Positions 18,112-28,707 of a stretch of DNA of 64,000 nucleotides are shown here, in pieces. The stretch lies in contig NZ_KI783301.1 in the NCBI RefSeq assembly GCF_000510645.1, positions 238,946 to 302,945 of the forward strand, given 5' to 3'. The notes under the pieces were generated by a model. The model did not search any database. It saw nothing but the letters and a program-made list of their open reading frames with translations, and was not told where the DNA came from. The stretch comes from Thermicanus aegyptius DSM 12793 (GTDB lineage Bacteria > Bacillota > Bacilli > Thermicanales > Thermicanaceae). Numbering within the stretch: position 1 is the first letter of the stretch; every line of letters begins with the position of its first letter. Made by a program: the position numbers and the translations under genes.

Positions 18112-19527
18112 ATGAATGAAAATTCTTGTTCCATGGTGGAAGGAACGGGAGCGCATGGAAAATCGACCTTAAACCTGCCGGAAGAAGTCGTTAACCGAGT
18201 CAAAAGGCATCCTTGTTACAGTGAAGAAGCTCATCATTTTTTTGCCCGTTTGCATGTGGCGGTCGCGCCGGCTTGCAATATTCAGTGCAAATACTGTAAC
18301 CGGAAGTATGACTGTGTGAATGAAAGCAGGCCAGGCGTTACCAGCGAGGTTCTTACACCGGAGGAGGCGGTGGAGAAAGTATTGGCGGTGGGCACCGTGA
18401 TAAAGCAAACCAGCGTCGTCGGCATCGCAGGTCCGGGAGATCCTTTGGCCAACCCGAAGCGAACCTTTAAAACCTTTTCCCTTTTGCGGGAAAAAGCGCC
18501 GGATATGAAATTATGTTTGAGCACAAACGGTCTGGCTTTACCGGATTACATCGATGCGATAAAGGAGTTGGGGATTGATCATGTCACCATTACCATAAAT
18601 GCCGTAGATCCTGAGATCGGGAAACATATATACAGGTATGTGGTATGGAAAGGAAAAAAGCTGACCGGATACGATGCGGCGGCGGTATTGCTGGAACGGC
18701 AACTTACCGGATTGGAAAAACTGGTGGAAAACGATATTCTTGTCAAGGTTAATTCGGTGCTGATTCCAGGCATCAATGATGCGCATATGAAAGAAGTGTC
18801 CCAAATCATACGGAAGAAAGGGGCGTTTTTACACAATATTATGCCCCTGATCATCGCCGACGGTTCAGATTTTGAAAGGGAAGGACGAAGGCCCGCCTTG
18901 ATGGAGGATGTGGCATTGGCGCAACAAAGCTGCGAACGAGAAAGCCGCTTGATGAGGCACTGCCGTCAATGCAGGGCCGATGCGGTGGGGTTATTGGGAG
19001 AAGAACGGAGTGAAGAGTTTACAAAAGAAAAAGTCCGTCAGCTATCGGCAACCTATGATGTTTCTTCCCGCCAAGCTTTACATGCCGAGCTGGATGAACG
19101 GATTGAAAAAATGAAAGAAGCCCGTAAAAAAGCGGCGCGACTCATGGAACTGAGGGCAAGAGCCGATTTTATCCCCTTTAACGTAGCGGTCGCAACAAAA
19201 GGGGATGGAAAAGTAAACCAACATTTTGGGCAAGCCAAAGAATTTCAAATCTTCGAGGTCTCCAGGAAAGGCTTAAAATTTATAACGGTTCGGCGAGTTT
19301 CCTCTTACTGCTCCGGAAAGGAAACATGCGGCGATCATATCGAACGGATGGGTGAGATTGCCGGGATGCTCGGGGATTGTCGGTATCTTTTATGCAAGCG
19401 CATCGGAACGGAACCGATGAATCGTCTCCGAGAATACGGCATCGAATCGGTGATGGCCAATGGCTCGATTGATGATGAACTTCTTCGTCTTGCGGAACGG
19501 CAATATCCCGTCCAAAACCAGGTTTAA
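18112..19527 (+). CDS. nifB: Nitrogenase cofactor biosynthesis radical SAM protein NifB
   Basis: Makes NifB-co, the 8Fe-9S-C precursor of FeMo-cofactor, from two 4Fe-4S clusters and SAM. The 471-aa protein has a radical SAM core (motif ACNIQCKYCNRKYDC, CxxxCxxC plus an extra Cys; then GPGDPLANP) and a C-terminal NifX-like cofactor-binding domain (from about residue 360: FNVAVATKGDGKVNQHFGQA). This two-domain form is the usual long NifB. AGGAGAATG overlaps the start. It is the first gene of the operon, directly behind the two GlnR boxes. Confidence 0.97.
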   Translation: MNENSCSMVEGTGAHGKSTLNLPEEVVNRVKRHPCYSEEAHHFFARLHVAVAPACNIQCKYCNRKYDCVNESRPGVTSEVLTPEEAVEKVLAVGTVIKQTSVVGIAGPGDPLANPKRTFKTFSLLREKAPDMKLCLSTNGLALPDYIDAIKELGIDHVTITINAVDPEIGKHIYRYVVWKGKKLTGYDAAAVLLERQLTGLEKLVENDILVKVNSVLIPGINDAHMKEVSQIIRKKGAFLHNIMPLIIADGSDFEREGRRPALMEDVALAQQSCERESRLMRHCRQCRADAVGLLGEERSEEFTKEKVRQLSATYDVSSRQALHAELDERIEKMKEARKKAARLMELRARADFIPFNVAVATKGDGKVNQHFGQAKEFQIFEVSRKGLKFITVRRVSSYCSGKETCGDHIERMGEIAGMLGDCRYLLCKRIGTEPMNRLREYGIESVMANGSIDDELLRLAERQYPVQNQV

Positions 19528-19611
19528 GCCTTTAGTGCGACGATAATTTTTTAAAAAATCAGTCCATTCGTCCCGGATCATTCTATTTTATCGAAGGAAG
19601 ATGAGGAAAGG

Positions 19612-20763
19612 ATGAAAATTTATTTTTGCGATACCACTCTTCGAGATGGGGAACAAGCGGCTGGGGTTTCTTTTTATCCGGAAGAGCGCATAGCCCTAGC
19701 CAAAGCGCTTGACCGGGCCGGCTTGGATCTGATCGAGGTTGGGATCCCGGCGATGGGAGAGGCGGAACAGGAGAATATCGCCGCCATCCTCTCCCTCCCC
19801 ATGCAGGCGAAGCGAAGCACATGGAATCGGGCGCGCCGGGAGGATATCGATGCTTCGCTTAAGTGTGGAGCTCAAATCGTTCACATCGCTTTGCCCGTTT
19901 CCGATCGAATGCTTCGCTGGAAATTGGGGACGGATTACCGCGGGGCAAAACTCCGCTTACTTGAAGTTATCGACTATGCGAGGGGAAGAGGGCTGGAAGT
20001 ATCGGTGGGGTTTGAGGATGCGTCCAGGGCGAAACCTTCCTTTTTAAGGGAACTGGCCGAAGCGATTGAACCGTTCGGAGTGATGCGGATCCGTTTTGCG
20101 GACACGGTGGGAATCCTTACCCCGTGGGATACGGAGCTATTAATCGGGCATTTGCGGAAATCAACATCGATCCCCATCGAATTTCACGGACATAACGATT
20201 TTGGTTTGGCGGTGGCCAATTCCCTGGCGGCTGTGCGCAAGGGAGCCGATTGGGTAAGTACGACCGTTTTAGGGCTCGGTGAACGGACGGGAAACGCTCC
20301 GATGGAGGTTGTAGCCCTTGCGGTAAAGCGATTGCTTGACTTTGATGTGGAACTTCGCTTCGATTCCTTTCAGCCCTTAGCCGAGATGGTTGCCACAATG
20401 TCCGGAAGAGCCATTCCTGAACAAGCGCCCGTCGTTGGGTCCCATGCTTTTACCCACGAGTCCGGAATTCATGTGGATGGTTTATTGAAATCGAGCGATA
20501 TGTACGAGTCTTATCCTCCGGATGTGGTGGGGCGAAAGCGCATTTTCTTATACGGAAAACATTCCGGAAGAAATGGTGTGCGAAAAGTTTTAGAAAATGC
20601 CGGTGAGACGCCAACGCCGGAAGCGGTGGAACTTCTTCTTGAGGAAGTTCGAAAATTTTCAAGAGAATGTAAACAATCGTTAGAAGCGCGCCAAATCCTT
20701 GATCTCTATTACCGGGAGGTACGACCCAAAATTTCCTTTCAGACGATCGGTCAGACAAGTTGA
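19612..20763 (+). CDS. nifV: Homocitrate synthase NifV
   Basis: Condenses acetyl-CoA and 2-oxoglutarate to homocitrate, the organic ligand of FeMo-co. The 383-aa protein has the DRE-TIM metallolyase start FCDTTLRDGEQAAGVSF, the HGHNDFGLAVANSLAA metal-binding motif and the ESGIHVDGLLK region. Length matches NifV rather than the longer LeuA. It lies 84 nt behind nifB; its placement before nifH differs from the Paenibacillus order, where nifV is last. Confidence 0.94.
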   Translation: MKIYFCDTTLRDGEQAAGVSFYPEERIALAKALDRAGLDLIEVGIPAMGEAEQENIAAILSLPMQAKRSTWNRARREDIDASLKCGAQIVHIALPVSDRMLRWKLGTDYRGAKLRLLEVIDYARGRGLEVSVGFEDASRAKPSFLRELAEAIEPFGVMRIRFADTVGILTPWDTELLIGHLRKSTSIPIEFHGHNDFGLAVANSLAAVRKGADWVSTTVLGLGERTGNAPMEVVALAVKRLLDFDVELRFDSFQPLAEMVATMSGRAIPEQAPVVGSHAFTHESGIHVDGLLKSSDMYESYPPDVVGRKRIFLYGKHSGRNGVRKVLENAGETPTPEAVELLLEEVRKFSRECKQSLEARQILDLYYREVRPKISFQTIGQTS

Positions 20764-20792
20764 TCGGGCGATTGGAAAGGGAAGGGGGAAAA

Positions 20793-21623
20793 ATGAACGG
20801 GGAGGTGGCTCTATTGGAAGTCGGGTTGTTTAGTGCAAGGGGGCTTTTGACAAGAATTATATCCGCCATCCTGGAAGAGGACGGTCATCACTTATACTCC
20901 AGCCGTTACTGGTCGATTTTTGAGAAAGGGGCAAAAAATCATTTTTTTGACCTTTTACTTTACGATTGCCCCGGCCAATGTCCGTTTTCAAAAAAACGGT
21001 GTCTTATTCTTGCCGATATGCTGAGAACACCTTGTGTCGTCATCAGTCCCGACCCCGACCATCTCAAAAACGATTTGAGGTGGTCAAGCGATTTTGCCGT
21101 CTTGCAAGATCCATTTTATCCAGTAGAACTCCTCCAAATCATCCGGGAAATGGTAAACCGGTATGATCCGATTCAAAAAAACAGGCCGGCACCTTTTCGT
21201 GAACATCATCGAAAACAACTGGTTATTGCAGATGAAAAGATGATTGAACTATCACCCGTCATATTTCTTGACACAATTGCGGAAGTGTTGATTCACGAAG
21301 GGCTTCGGTTACAGCTTTCATCGAGGGAATACCGGTTGTTGGAAACCTTGCTTCGCAACGAGGGAAAAGTGGTTGATTATGATACGCTTTTAACCGCCAT
21401 CTGGGGTGATGAAGACAAAGGAAGTTTCGATAATTTGTACACCGTCGTTCGCTCTTTGCGAAAAAAACTCGGGGACAAAGGAGATCCGGACGATATCATC
21501 CAGAATAAATATGGCCGGGGGTATGTGTTGAAGCGGCGGGAAGTGAAAGAAAATGAAAAATGTTATGGAACGACTCAATCCTTACAAATAGAGAAAAAAG
21601 CAAAAAAAGGGAATTCTTATTAA
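20793..21623 (+). CDS. Winged-helix regulator with degenerate, Cys-rich receiver domain, in the nif operon
   Basis: A 276-aa protein I cannot assign to a named nif gene. The C-terminal third (about residues 165-255) is an OmpR/PhoB-type winged helix: LRLQLSSREYRLLETLLRNE, then a recognition-helix region NLYTVVRSLRKKLGDKG and wing NKYGRGYVL. The N-terminal ~120 residues have a receiver-like layout, but the N-terminal acidic pair is missing (VALLEVGLF) and the conserved Lys is Asp106 in LQDPF; only Asp58 (LLLYDC) keeps the phospho-acceptor position. Cys59, Cys63, Cys70 and Cys81 cluster right after it. The ATG at 20793 has GAAGGGGG upstream; a TTG at 20760 would overlap nifV. A redox or Fe-S sensing regulator of nif is an inference. 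Confidence 0.85.
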   Translation: MNGEVALLEVGLFSARGLLTRIISAILEEDGHHLYSSRYWSIFEKGAKNHFFDLLLYDCPGQCPFSKKRCLILADMLRTPCVVISPDPDHLKNDLRWSSDFAVLQDPFYPVELLQIIREMVNRYDPIQKNRPAPFREHHRKQLVIADEKMIELSPVIFLDTIAEVLIHEGLRLQLSSREYRLLETLLRNEGKVVDYDTLLTAIWGDEDKGSFDNLYTVVRSLRKKLGDKGDPDDIIQNKYGRGYVLKRREVKENEKCYGTTQSLQIEKKAKKGNSY

Positions 21624-21704
21624 AACGGCGGTTTCATGTAAGGATATTTAACATACAACGTGGTATGGTTATGGCAGGCCGGTGCTGTTGTAAGCTGCCG
21701 ATGA

Positions 21705-22634
<930 letters not shown>

Positions 22635-22659
22635 ATCTACCATCACGGAGGTGGGGCAC

Positions 22660-24084
22660 ATGGCTGAGGTTGGGGGACAGAACGTGATCGAGGAATTGTT
22701 GGAAGCCTATCCCGAAAAAGCGCGAAAAGAACGGAAGAAACATTTTGAAATCAATGATATTGAAAAGATTTCCACCGGGAAGTGCTCCATCAAATCAAAC
22801 GTAAAATCCCGTCCCGGTGTCATGACGGTTCGCGGATGCGCCTACGCCGGTTCTAAAGGGGTGGTGTGGGGACCGATTAAGGATATGGTTCATATCAGTC
22901 ACGGGCCGGTTGGCTGCGGCCAGTACAGCTGGGGTACCCGCCGGAACTACAGCAATGGAGTCCTAGGTGTCAATAATTTTGTGGCCATGCAGGTGACCAG
23001 CGACTTCCAGGAACGGGACATCGTATTCGGCGGAGACAAGAAACTGGAAAAAGTATGCCGGGAAATTAAGGAAATGTTTCCCCTTGCGAAGGGGATCACC
23101 ATTCAATCCGAATGTCCCATCGGGTTGATCGGGGATGATATTGAAGCCGTGGCGAAAAAGATGACGAAGGAATTGGGCATACCGGTCGTTCCCGTTCGAT
23201 GCGAAGGCTTTCGGGGTGTGAGCCAGTCCCTGGGCCATCACATTGCCAACGATTCGATTCGGGACCATGTTTTGGGGACCCGGGATCTAAATGAACCGGG
23301 CCCGTACGACGTGGCGATCATCGGGGATTACAATATCGGTGGGGATGCCTGGGCGGCCAGAATTTTGCTCGAAGAAATGGGCCTTCGGGTGATTGCCCAA
23401 TGGTCGGGGGATGGAACCCTCAATGAATTGGCCATCACCCACAAGGCGAAGCTAAACCTGATCCACTGTTATCGTTCTATGAACTACATCGCACGACACA
23501 TGGAAGAGAAATACGGCATCCCTTGGATGGAGTATAATTTCTTCGGCCCCACGAAAACGATTGAAAGCCTGCGCAAGATAGCGGCCTTCTTTGATGATCA
23601 GATTCAGGAACAAGCGGAACGGGTGATCGCGAAATATAAGCCGGAGATGGATGCGGTCATTGAAAAATATCGCCCGCGGCTTGAGGGGAAAAAAGTGATG
23701 CTATTGGTTGGCGGCTTGCGTCCACGCCATACGGTGGGCGCCTATGAAGATCTGGGGATGGAAGTGGTGGGAACCGGATACGAGTTTGCCCATAAGGATG
23801 ACTATGAGCGCACGTATAAGGAACTGAAAGAGGGTGCGGTGATTTACGACGATCCCTCCGAATACGATCTGGAATACCTGGCCAAAGCGCTCGGGGTAGA
23901 CTTGGTGGGTTCGGGCATTAAGGAGAAATATGTGTTTCAAAAAATGGGGCTTCCTTTCAGACAGATGCATTCCTGGGATTATAGTGGCCCCTACCATGGC
24001 TTTGACGGGTTTAAAGTTTTTGCCCGGGATATGGATATCGCCATGAATAGCCCGGTGTGGAATCTCATGCAAGTTCCATTTTAA
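22660..24084 (+). CDS. nifD: Nitrogenase molybdenum-iron protein alpha chain NifD
   Basis: Alpha subunit of MoFe dinitrogenase, carrying FeMo-co and half of the P-cluster ligands. The 474-aa protein shows P-cluster cysteines in [18 protein letters not shown] and [12 protein letters not shown], the FeMo-co Cys in [13 protein letters not shown] and the FeMo-co His in [12 protein letters not shown]. The length fits Mo-type NifD, and no vnfG/anfG delta gene is present, arguing against an alternative nitrogenase. The ATG at 22660 follows GGAGGTGGGG; longer frames from 22513 overlap nifH. Confidence 0.98.
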   Translation: MAEVGGQNVIEELLEAYPEKARKERKKHFEINDIEKISTGKCSIKSNVKSRPGVMTVRGCAYAGSKGVVWGPIKDMVHISHGPVGCGQYSWGTRRNYSNGVLGVNNFVAMQVTSDFQERDIVFGGDKKLEKVCREIKEMFPLAKGITIQSECPIGLIGDDIEAVAKKMTKELGIPVVPVRCEGFRGVSQSLGHHIANDSIRDHVLGTRDLNEPGPYDVAIIGDYNIGGDAWAARILLEEMGLRVIAQWSGDGTLNELAITHKAKLNLIHCYRSMNYIARHMEEKYGIPWMEYNFFGPTKTIESLRKIAAFFDDQIQEQAERVIAKYKPEMDAVIEKYRPRLEGKKVMLLVGGLRPRHTVGAYEDLGMEVVGTGYEFAHKDDYERTYKELKEGAVIYDDPSEYDLEYLAKALGVDLVGSGIKEKYVFQKMGLPFRQMHSWDYSGPYHGFDGFKVFARDMDIAMNSPVWNLMQVPF

Positions 24085-24099
24085 GGGAGGTGAGGAGTT

Positions 24100-25635
24100 A
24101 TGGCCAAAAACGTGGAGATCAAAGACCATAACACGTTATTCCAATCGGAAGAGTATATGAAATCGGCGGAAAAGAAGATGGAGTTTGAGGCCCCTTGCTC
24201 CCTGGAAGAAGTGGAAGATACGGCGGCCTATTTAAAAACGGAAGAATATAAAGAAAAAAATTTTGCCCGGGAAGCTCTTACCATTAATCCGGCGAAAGCC
24301 TGCCAGCCCCTCGGCGCGGTTTTGGCCGCCTTGGGTTTTGAAAAAACGTTGCCTTTTGTCCACGGCTCACAAGGATGTGTGGCTTATTTCCGGAGCCATT
24401 TTGCCAGGCATTTTAAAGAACCGGTGCCGACGGTATCCACCTCGATGACCGAAGATGCGGCTGTCTTTGGCGGACTTCGCAACTTGATCGAAGGATTGGA
24501 AAACGCCGTTTCCTTGTATAAACCGGATATGGTGGCCGTGAGCACCACTTGCATGGCGGAGGTGATCGGAGATGACCTGCAGGCATTTATTGAAACGGCC
24601 AGGAACGAGGGGGCGATTAGCAAATCCTTCCCCGTGCCCTTTGCCAATACGCCCAGTTTCGTCGGCTCCCACATTGTCGGCTACGACAGCATGATGAAGT
24701 CGATTCTAAGTTATCTGAACGGGCGGGAGGGCGATGGGGAGAAGATGGCGGCTGAGGCGGCGGAAAAGATTAACGTTATCCCCGGATTTGAACCGTATAC
24801 GGGCAACATCAGGGAGGCAAAACGGATCCTTGACCTGATGGATGTTCGCTACACCATTCTGGGAGATCATAGCGATATGCTCGATTCGCCGGCAAACGGA
24901 GAGTATCGGACCTATTACGGCGGAACGAAGCTTTCAGACGCGGCTTATGCCTCAAGGGGAAAAGGAACGATCGCATTGCAAAAGTATTCCACGAGGAAAA
25001 CGGCGAAATATATCGAAGAAAATTGGGGCCATCCGTTCATTGCCGGTCCGATTCCCATCGGCATTCGAAACACCGATGCGCTCCTCATGCGAATCAGCGA
25101 ATTAACCGGCAAACCGATTCCCCAATCGCTAAAAGATGAAAGGGGACGTGTGGTGGACGCGATGACCGATTCCCATCCATATCTTCAAGGGAAACGAGTG
25201 GCGATGGCCGGCGATCCGGACCTCTTGTTGGGGCTCATCTCGTTGTCCCTGGAGTTGGGAATTGAACCGGTTCATATCCTTTGTACCAATGGCGATAAGG
25301 AATTTGAAGAAGAGGCACAGCGATTGCTTGCAGAAAGCCCCTACGGTTTGGATGGAAAGGTTTATGTGGGGAAAGACTTATGGCACTTAAGATCTCTGTT
25401 ACTCACGGACCCCGTTGATTTTGCCATCGGCAGCACCTTTTTAAAATTCGCGGCAAAAGATGCGAATATTCCATTGGTTCGTGTCGGCTTCCCCATTTTT
25501 GACCGCCATCATATGCACCGCTATCCGATTATCGGATACCAGGGAACATTAAACCTCTTATCCTTAATGGTCAATATGGTTTTGGAGCGTTTGGACGAGG
25601 AGGCACCGGGTCATAGCTTTGATGTGGTCCGTTAA
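24100..25635 (+). CDS. nifK: Nitrogenase molybdenum-iron protein beta chain NifK
   Basis: Beta subunit of MoFe dinitrogenase, supplying the remaining P-cluster ligands. The 511-aa protein has the N-terminal extension typical of NifK, then INPAKACQPLGAV, HGSQGCVAYFRSHFARHFKE and STTCMAEVIGDDL with the three P-cluster cysteines, and the C-terminal GFPIFDRHHMHRYPIIGYQG signature. It starts 16 nt after nifD behind GGGAGGTGAGG. Confidence 0.98.
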   Translation: MAKNVEIKDHNTLFQSEEYMKSAEKKMEFEAPCSLEEVEDTAAYLKTEEYKEKNFAREALTINPAKACQPLGAVLAALGFEKTLPFVHGSQGCVAYFRSHFARHFKEPVPTVSTSMTEDAAVFGGLRNLIEGLENAVSLYKPDMVAVSTTCMAEVIGDDLQAFIETARNEGAISKSFPVPFANTPSFVGSHIVGYDSMMKSILSYLNGREGDGEKMAAEAAEKINVIPGFEPYTGNIREAKRILDLMDVRYTILGDHSDMLDSPANGEYRTYYGGTKLSDAAYASRGKGTIALQKYSTRKTAKYIEENWGHPFIAGPIPIGIRNTDALLMRISELTGKPIPQSLKDERGRVVDAMTDSHPYLQGKRVAMAGDPDLLLGLISLSLELGIEPVHILCTNGDKEFEEEAQRLLAESPYGLDGKVYVGKDLWHLRSLLLTDPVDFAIGSTFLKFAAKDANIPLVRVGFPIFDRHHMHRYPIIGYQGTLNLLSLMVNMVLERLDEEAPGHSFDVVR

Positions 25636-25658
25636 TCTTTATCAAAGGGGGGAGGAAC

Positions 25659-27023
25659 GTGAGGCGTCAAGTGTTAGAAGCGCTGGAAGAGCCGGCTTGT
25701 GAGCATAGTACAAACGAGAATCTTAAAGTTTGTGCGAGACCTAAGCCGGGCCAAGCCTCAGGAGGCTGTTCATTTGATGGGGCGCAAATCGCGCTTCTCC
25801 CCATCGCCGATGCGGCTCATCTGGTCCATGGACCTTTGGGATGCAGCGGAAACAGTTGGGAAGGAAGAGGCAGCCTGTCGTCAGGCCCTCACCTTTACCA
25901 ATATGGACTTACGACCGATCTGAAAGAATCGGAAATTATCTTCGGCGGTGAAAAAAAATTACGGGAAGCGATTGGGGAAATCATGGAGCGTTTTTCACCT
26001 CCCGCCGTATTTGTTTATTCGACCTGTGTTACCGCATTAATTGGAGACGATTTAGAGGCGATCTGCCGGGAAGAAACGAGGAAATGGGGCGTTCCGGTCA
26101 TTCCGGTAAACAGCCCGGGATTTGTGGGAAGCAAAAATTTGGGGACGCGTCTTGCCGGAGAAACACTCTTCCAATATGTTATCGGTACCTCCGATCCTCC
26201 GGAAACGACTCCCTACGACATCAATTTAATAGGAGAATACAATATTGCCGGAGAGATGTGGGAGATAAAGGAATTGTTGGACAAGGTGGGGATCCGAATC
26301 TTATCGCGAATTACAGGAGACGGGCGGTTTCAGGAAATCCGGTGGGCGCATCATGCCAAGGTAAACATGGTGGTTTGTAGCCGGGCATTGATCAATTTAG
26401 CCCGCAAAATGGAGGAACATTACCAGATCCCCTATTTTGAAGGTTCCTTCTACGGGGCGGGAGAAACCGGATCTTCCTTGCGGAAAATCGCCGGTTTGCT
26501 GAAAGACCGGGAATTGGAACGGCGAGTAGAGGAGCTGATTCAAGAGGAAGAGAAAAAGTTGCATCGTGACCTGCTTCAGTATCGCCCGGTCTTAAAGGGG
26601 AAAAAGGTCGTTTTGTATACGGGAGGAGTAAAAAGCTGGTCCGTCATCAGCGCTTTACAGGAGCTGGGGATGGAAGTGGTGGCGGTGGGAACGAACAAAA
26701 GCACCCAAGAGGATATTGCCCGCATTAAAGAGAGGGTAGGAGCCGATACGGAGCTGATCGATGAGGGGGGATCCGGCAGCATTTTAAAAGCCGTTCGATC
26801 CAAAAAAGCAGATATGATGATCGCAGGAGGGCGCAACATGTATGTGGCGCTAAAGGAAAAGATCCCTTTTTTGGAGATTAATCAAGAGCGCCACACCGCT
26901 TATGCGGGCTATACAGGGTTAAAAAGGTTGGCGAAACATATCGCCCATACCCTTTCCCACCCCGTATGGCAATTGGCCCATAAAAAAGCGCCGTGGTGTG
27001 AGGGGTGGGCTGATGACCGTTAA
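25659..27023 (+). CDS. nifE: Nitrogenase cofactor scaffold protein NifE
   Basis: With NifN forms the scaffold on which NifB-co matures to FeMo-co. NifD paralogue of 454 aa: GPLGCSGNSWEGRG, VYSTCVTALIGDDL and GEYNIAGEMWEIK are diagnostic, and the FeMo-co Cys/His pair of NifD is not reproduced. The start is GTG with GGGGGGAGG upstream. It lies 24 nt behind nifK and overlaps nifN by 11 nt. Confidence 0.96.
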   Translation: MRRQVLEALEEPACEHSTNENLKVCARPKPGQASGGCSFDGAQIALLPIADAAHLVHGPLGCSGNSWEGRGSLSSGPHLYQYGLTTDLKESEIIFGGEKKLREAIGEIMERFSPPAVFVYSTCVTALIGDDLEAICREETRKWGVPVIPVNSPGFVGSKNLGTRLAGETLFQYVIGTSDPPETTPYDINLIGEYNIAGEMWEIKELLDKVGIRILSRITGDGRFQEIRWAHHAKVNMVVCSRALINLARKMEEHYQIPYFEGSFYGAGETGSSLRKIAGLLKDRELERRVEELIQEEEKKLHRDLLQYRPVLKGKKVVLYTGGVKSWSVISALQELGMEVVAVGTNKSTQEDIARIKERVGADTELIDEGGSGSILKAVRSKKADMMIAGGRNMYVALKEKIPFLEINQERHTAYAGYTGLKRLAKHIAHTLSHPVWQLAHKKAPWCEGWADDR

Positions 27024-28311
27024 AATAAAGAAAAAATCCGTATCGGTCAATCCGTTAAAAGTAAGCCAACCGTTGGGAGGTTCCCTAGCCCTGCAAGGGT
27101 TTTATCGTTCCATTCCCATCCTCCACGGTTCACAGGGATGCGCTTCATTTGCCAAGACGCTTTTAACCCGGCATTACCGGGAGACGATCGCCATGCAAAC
27201 CACAGCGCTGCAAGAGATGAACGTGATCTTCGGGGCCGGAAAATCATTGTTTGAGGCGTTGGATACCATCATTCATAAACTTAAACCCGATCTTATCGGG
27301 GTTCTCAGTACCGGTTTAACCGAAGTGGCCGGCGATGATCTGGTCGGAAACATTAACGAGTACATCAAAGAGAGAAACATGGAACAACCTTTCATCATTC
27401 CCGTAAGTCTCCCCGATTACCAAGGGTCGCTGGAATCGGGTTATGCAAAAACGGTGGAGGCGATCGTTGGGCGCCTTTTGGAATCAAAGGATCAATGGCC
27501 GACGGAGATCGTGCGGGGGCGAGTCAATCTATTGCCTGCCTCCCACTTGACGCCGGGAGATGTGATGGAAATCAAAGAAATTATCCGAGCGTTCGGATTG
27601 GAGGTGATTTCCATCCCCGATTTATCCACTTCCTTATCGGGACATCTCATCACCGGTTTTTCTCCCCTTAGCCGTGGAGGAATTCCCCTCGATGCTCTTC
27701 CTAAAATGATTACGGCCGAACGAACCCTTGTGATCGGAGCCAGCATGGAGAAGGTGGCGAAAAAAATCGAAGAAGCCGCAGAGATCCCATATCATGTTTT
27801 TCCCAGCCTGACCGGGCTGGAAGCAAGTGATCGGTTTTTCACCTTCCTTCAATCCGTGACAGGTCATGAGATCCCCTTGAAGTATGTATGGCAACGTGAA
27901 AATCTGCTGGACAGCATGCTTGATGCCCATTTTTACTTTGCAGGCAAGTCGGCGGTGGTCGCCCTGGAACCGGACCTCCTTTATTCGGTCATCACTTGGC
28001 TGCATGAGATGGGAGTGGATTTGAAAGGAATCGTGACAACGGAATCTTCTCCGGTGCTTATGCAATTGGATGAAGAAATTTGGGTGGGGGATTTGGGAGA
28101 TCTTGAAGAATGGGCCGACGGGGTTGACCTTTGGATAAGCAATTCCCATGGAAAACGAGGGGCCAAACGCAAAGGAGCGGTCTTTATGCCTTTGGGATTT
28201 CCGATTTTTGACCGGATTGGGGCTTCGTTATTTACCGGCATAGGTTACCGGGGCACGACGGAGCTGGTGATTCAGGTAGGCAATCTACTGATGGAGAAAG
28301 AGGAGGTATAA
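27013..28311 (+). CDS. nifN: Nitrogenase cofactor scaffold protein NifN
   Basis: Partner of NifE in FeMo-co assembly and NifK paralogue, 432 aa. It begins near VSVNPLKVSQPLGGSLALQG, has HGSQGCASFAKTLLTRHYRE and STGLTEVAGDDLVG (the second P-cluster cysteine position is lost, as usual for NifN) and ends with GFPIFDRIGA. The ATG at 27013 overlaps the nifE end; an upstream GTG at 26998 is an alternative. Confidence 0.95.
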   Translation: MTVKIKKKSVSVNPLKVSQPLGGSLALQGFYRSIPILHGSQGCASFAKTLLTRHYRETIAMQTTALQEMNVIFGAGKSLFEALDTIIHKLKPDLIGVLSTGLTEVAGDDLVGNINEYIKERNMEQPFIIPVSLPDYQGSLESGYAKTVEAIVGRLLESKDQWPTEIVRGRVNLLPASHLTPGDVMEIKEIIRAFGLEVISIPDLSTSLSGHLITGFSPLSRGGIPLDALPKMITAERTLVIGASMEKVAKKIEEAAEIPYHVFPSLTGLEASDRFFTFLQSVTGHEIPLKYVWQRENLLDSMLDAHFYFAGKSAVVALEPDLLYSVITWLHEMGVDLKGIVTTESSPVLMQLDEEIWVGDLGDLEEWADGVDLWISNSHGKRGAKRKGAVFMPLGFPIFDRIGASLFTGIGYRGTTELVIQVGNLLMEKEEV

Positions 28312-28317
28312 TCTCCC

Positions 28318-28707
28318 ATGAAAGTGGCGTTTGCGACCGAAGATGGATCCTTAGTCAACAGCCATTTTGGTCAGTGTAACACCTTTATCATCTATGAAGT
28401 GACCCTGGACGGTTACAGACTGGACGGGGTAAGGGAAATCATGGGAAAAAAAGAGGAAGAGGGGGATGAATATGGTCGCCTTGATCGACGGATTGATGCC
28501 ATTGAAGATTGCACGCTGTTATTTATCACTCAAATCGGCCCGTCCGCCGCGGCAAGAGTGACCCGCAAAAAGATTATGCCGATTAAGGTGGAAGAGGGGA
28601 CCCCCATCCTCCAACAATTGGATCGCTTATTGGTCATGCTGCATACAAAACCTCCTCTCTGGCTGGCTAAGGCATTAAAGCACCAAAAAGGAGAGGAAGA
28701 GAGTTGA
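28318..28707 (+). CDS. nifX: FeMo-cofactor carrier protein NifX
   Basis: Small cofactor-binding protein that shuttles NifB-co/FeMo-co precursors. The 129-aa protein begins MKVAFATEDGSLVNSHFGQC, the characteristic opening of the NifX/NifY/VnfX family, also seen in the C-terminal domain of the NifB encoded here. It starts 7 nt after nifN and overlaps the next gene by 4 nt. Confidence 0.94.
   Translation: MKVAFATEDGSLVNSHFGQCNTFIIYEVTLDGYRLDGVREIMGKKEEEGDEYGRLDRRIDAIEDCTLLFITQIGPSAAARVTRKKIMPIKVEEGTPILQQLDRLLVMLHTKPPLWLAKALKHQKGEEES

Noticed and set aside
21672-21685. Sigma-54-like -24/-12 element upstream of nifH (TGGCAGG...GTGCT)
   Set aside because: Only 9 nt separate the GG and GC pairs instead of 10, no NifA is present, and the operon has GlnR boxes with a sigma-A-type -10.
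22660-25635. Alternative (V- or Fe-only) nitrogenase
   Set aside because: NifD/NifK lengths and motifs are of the Mo type and no delta-subunit gene (vnfG/anfG) is present.
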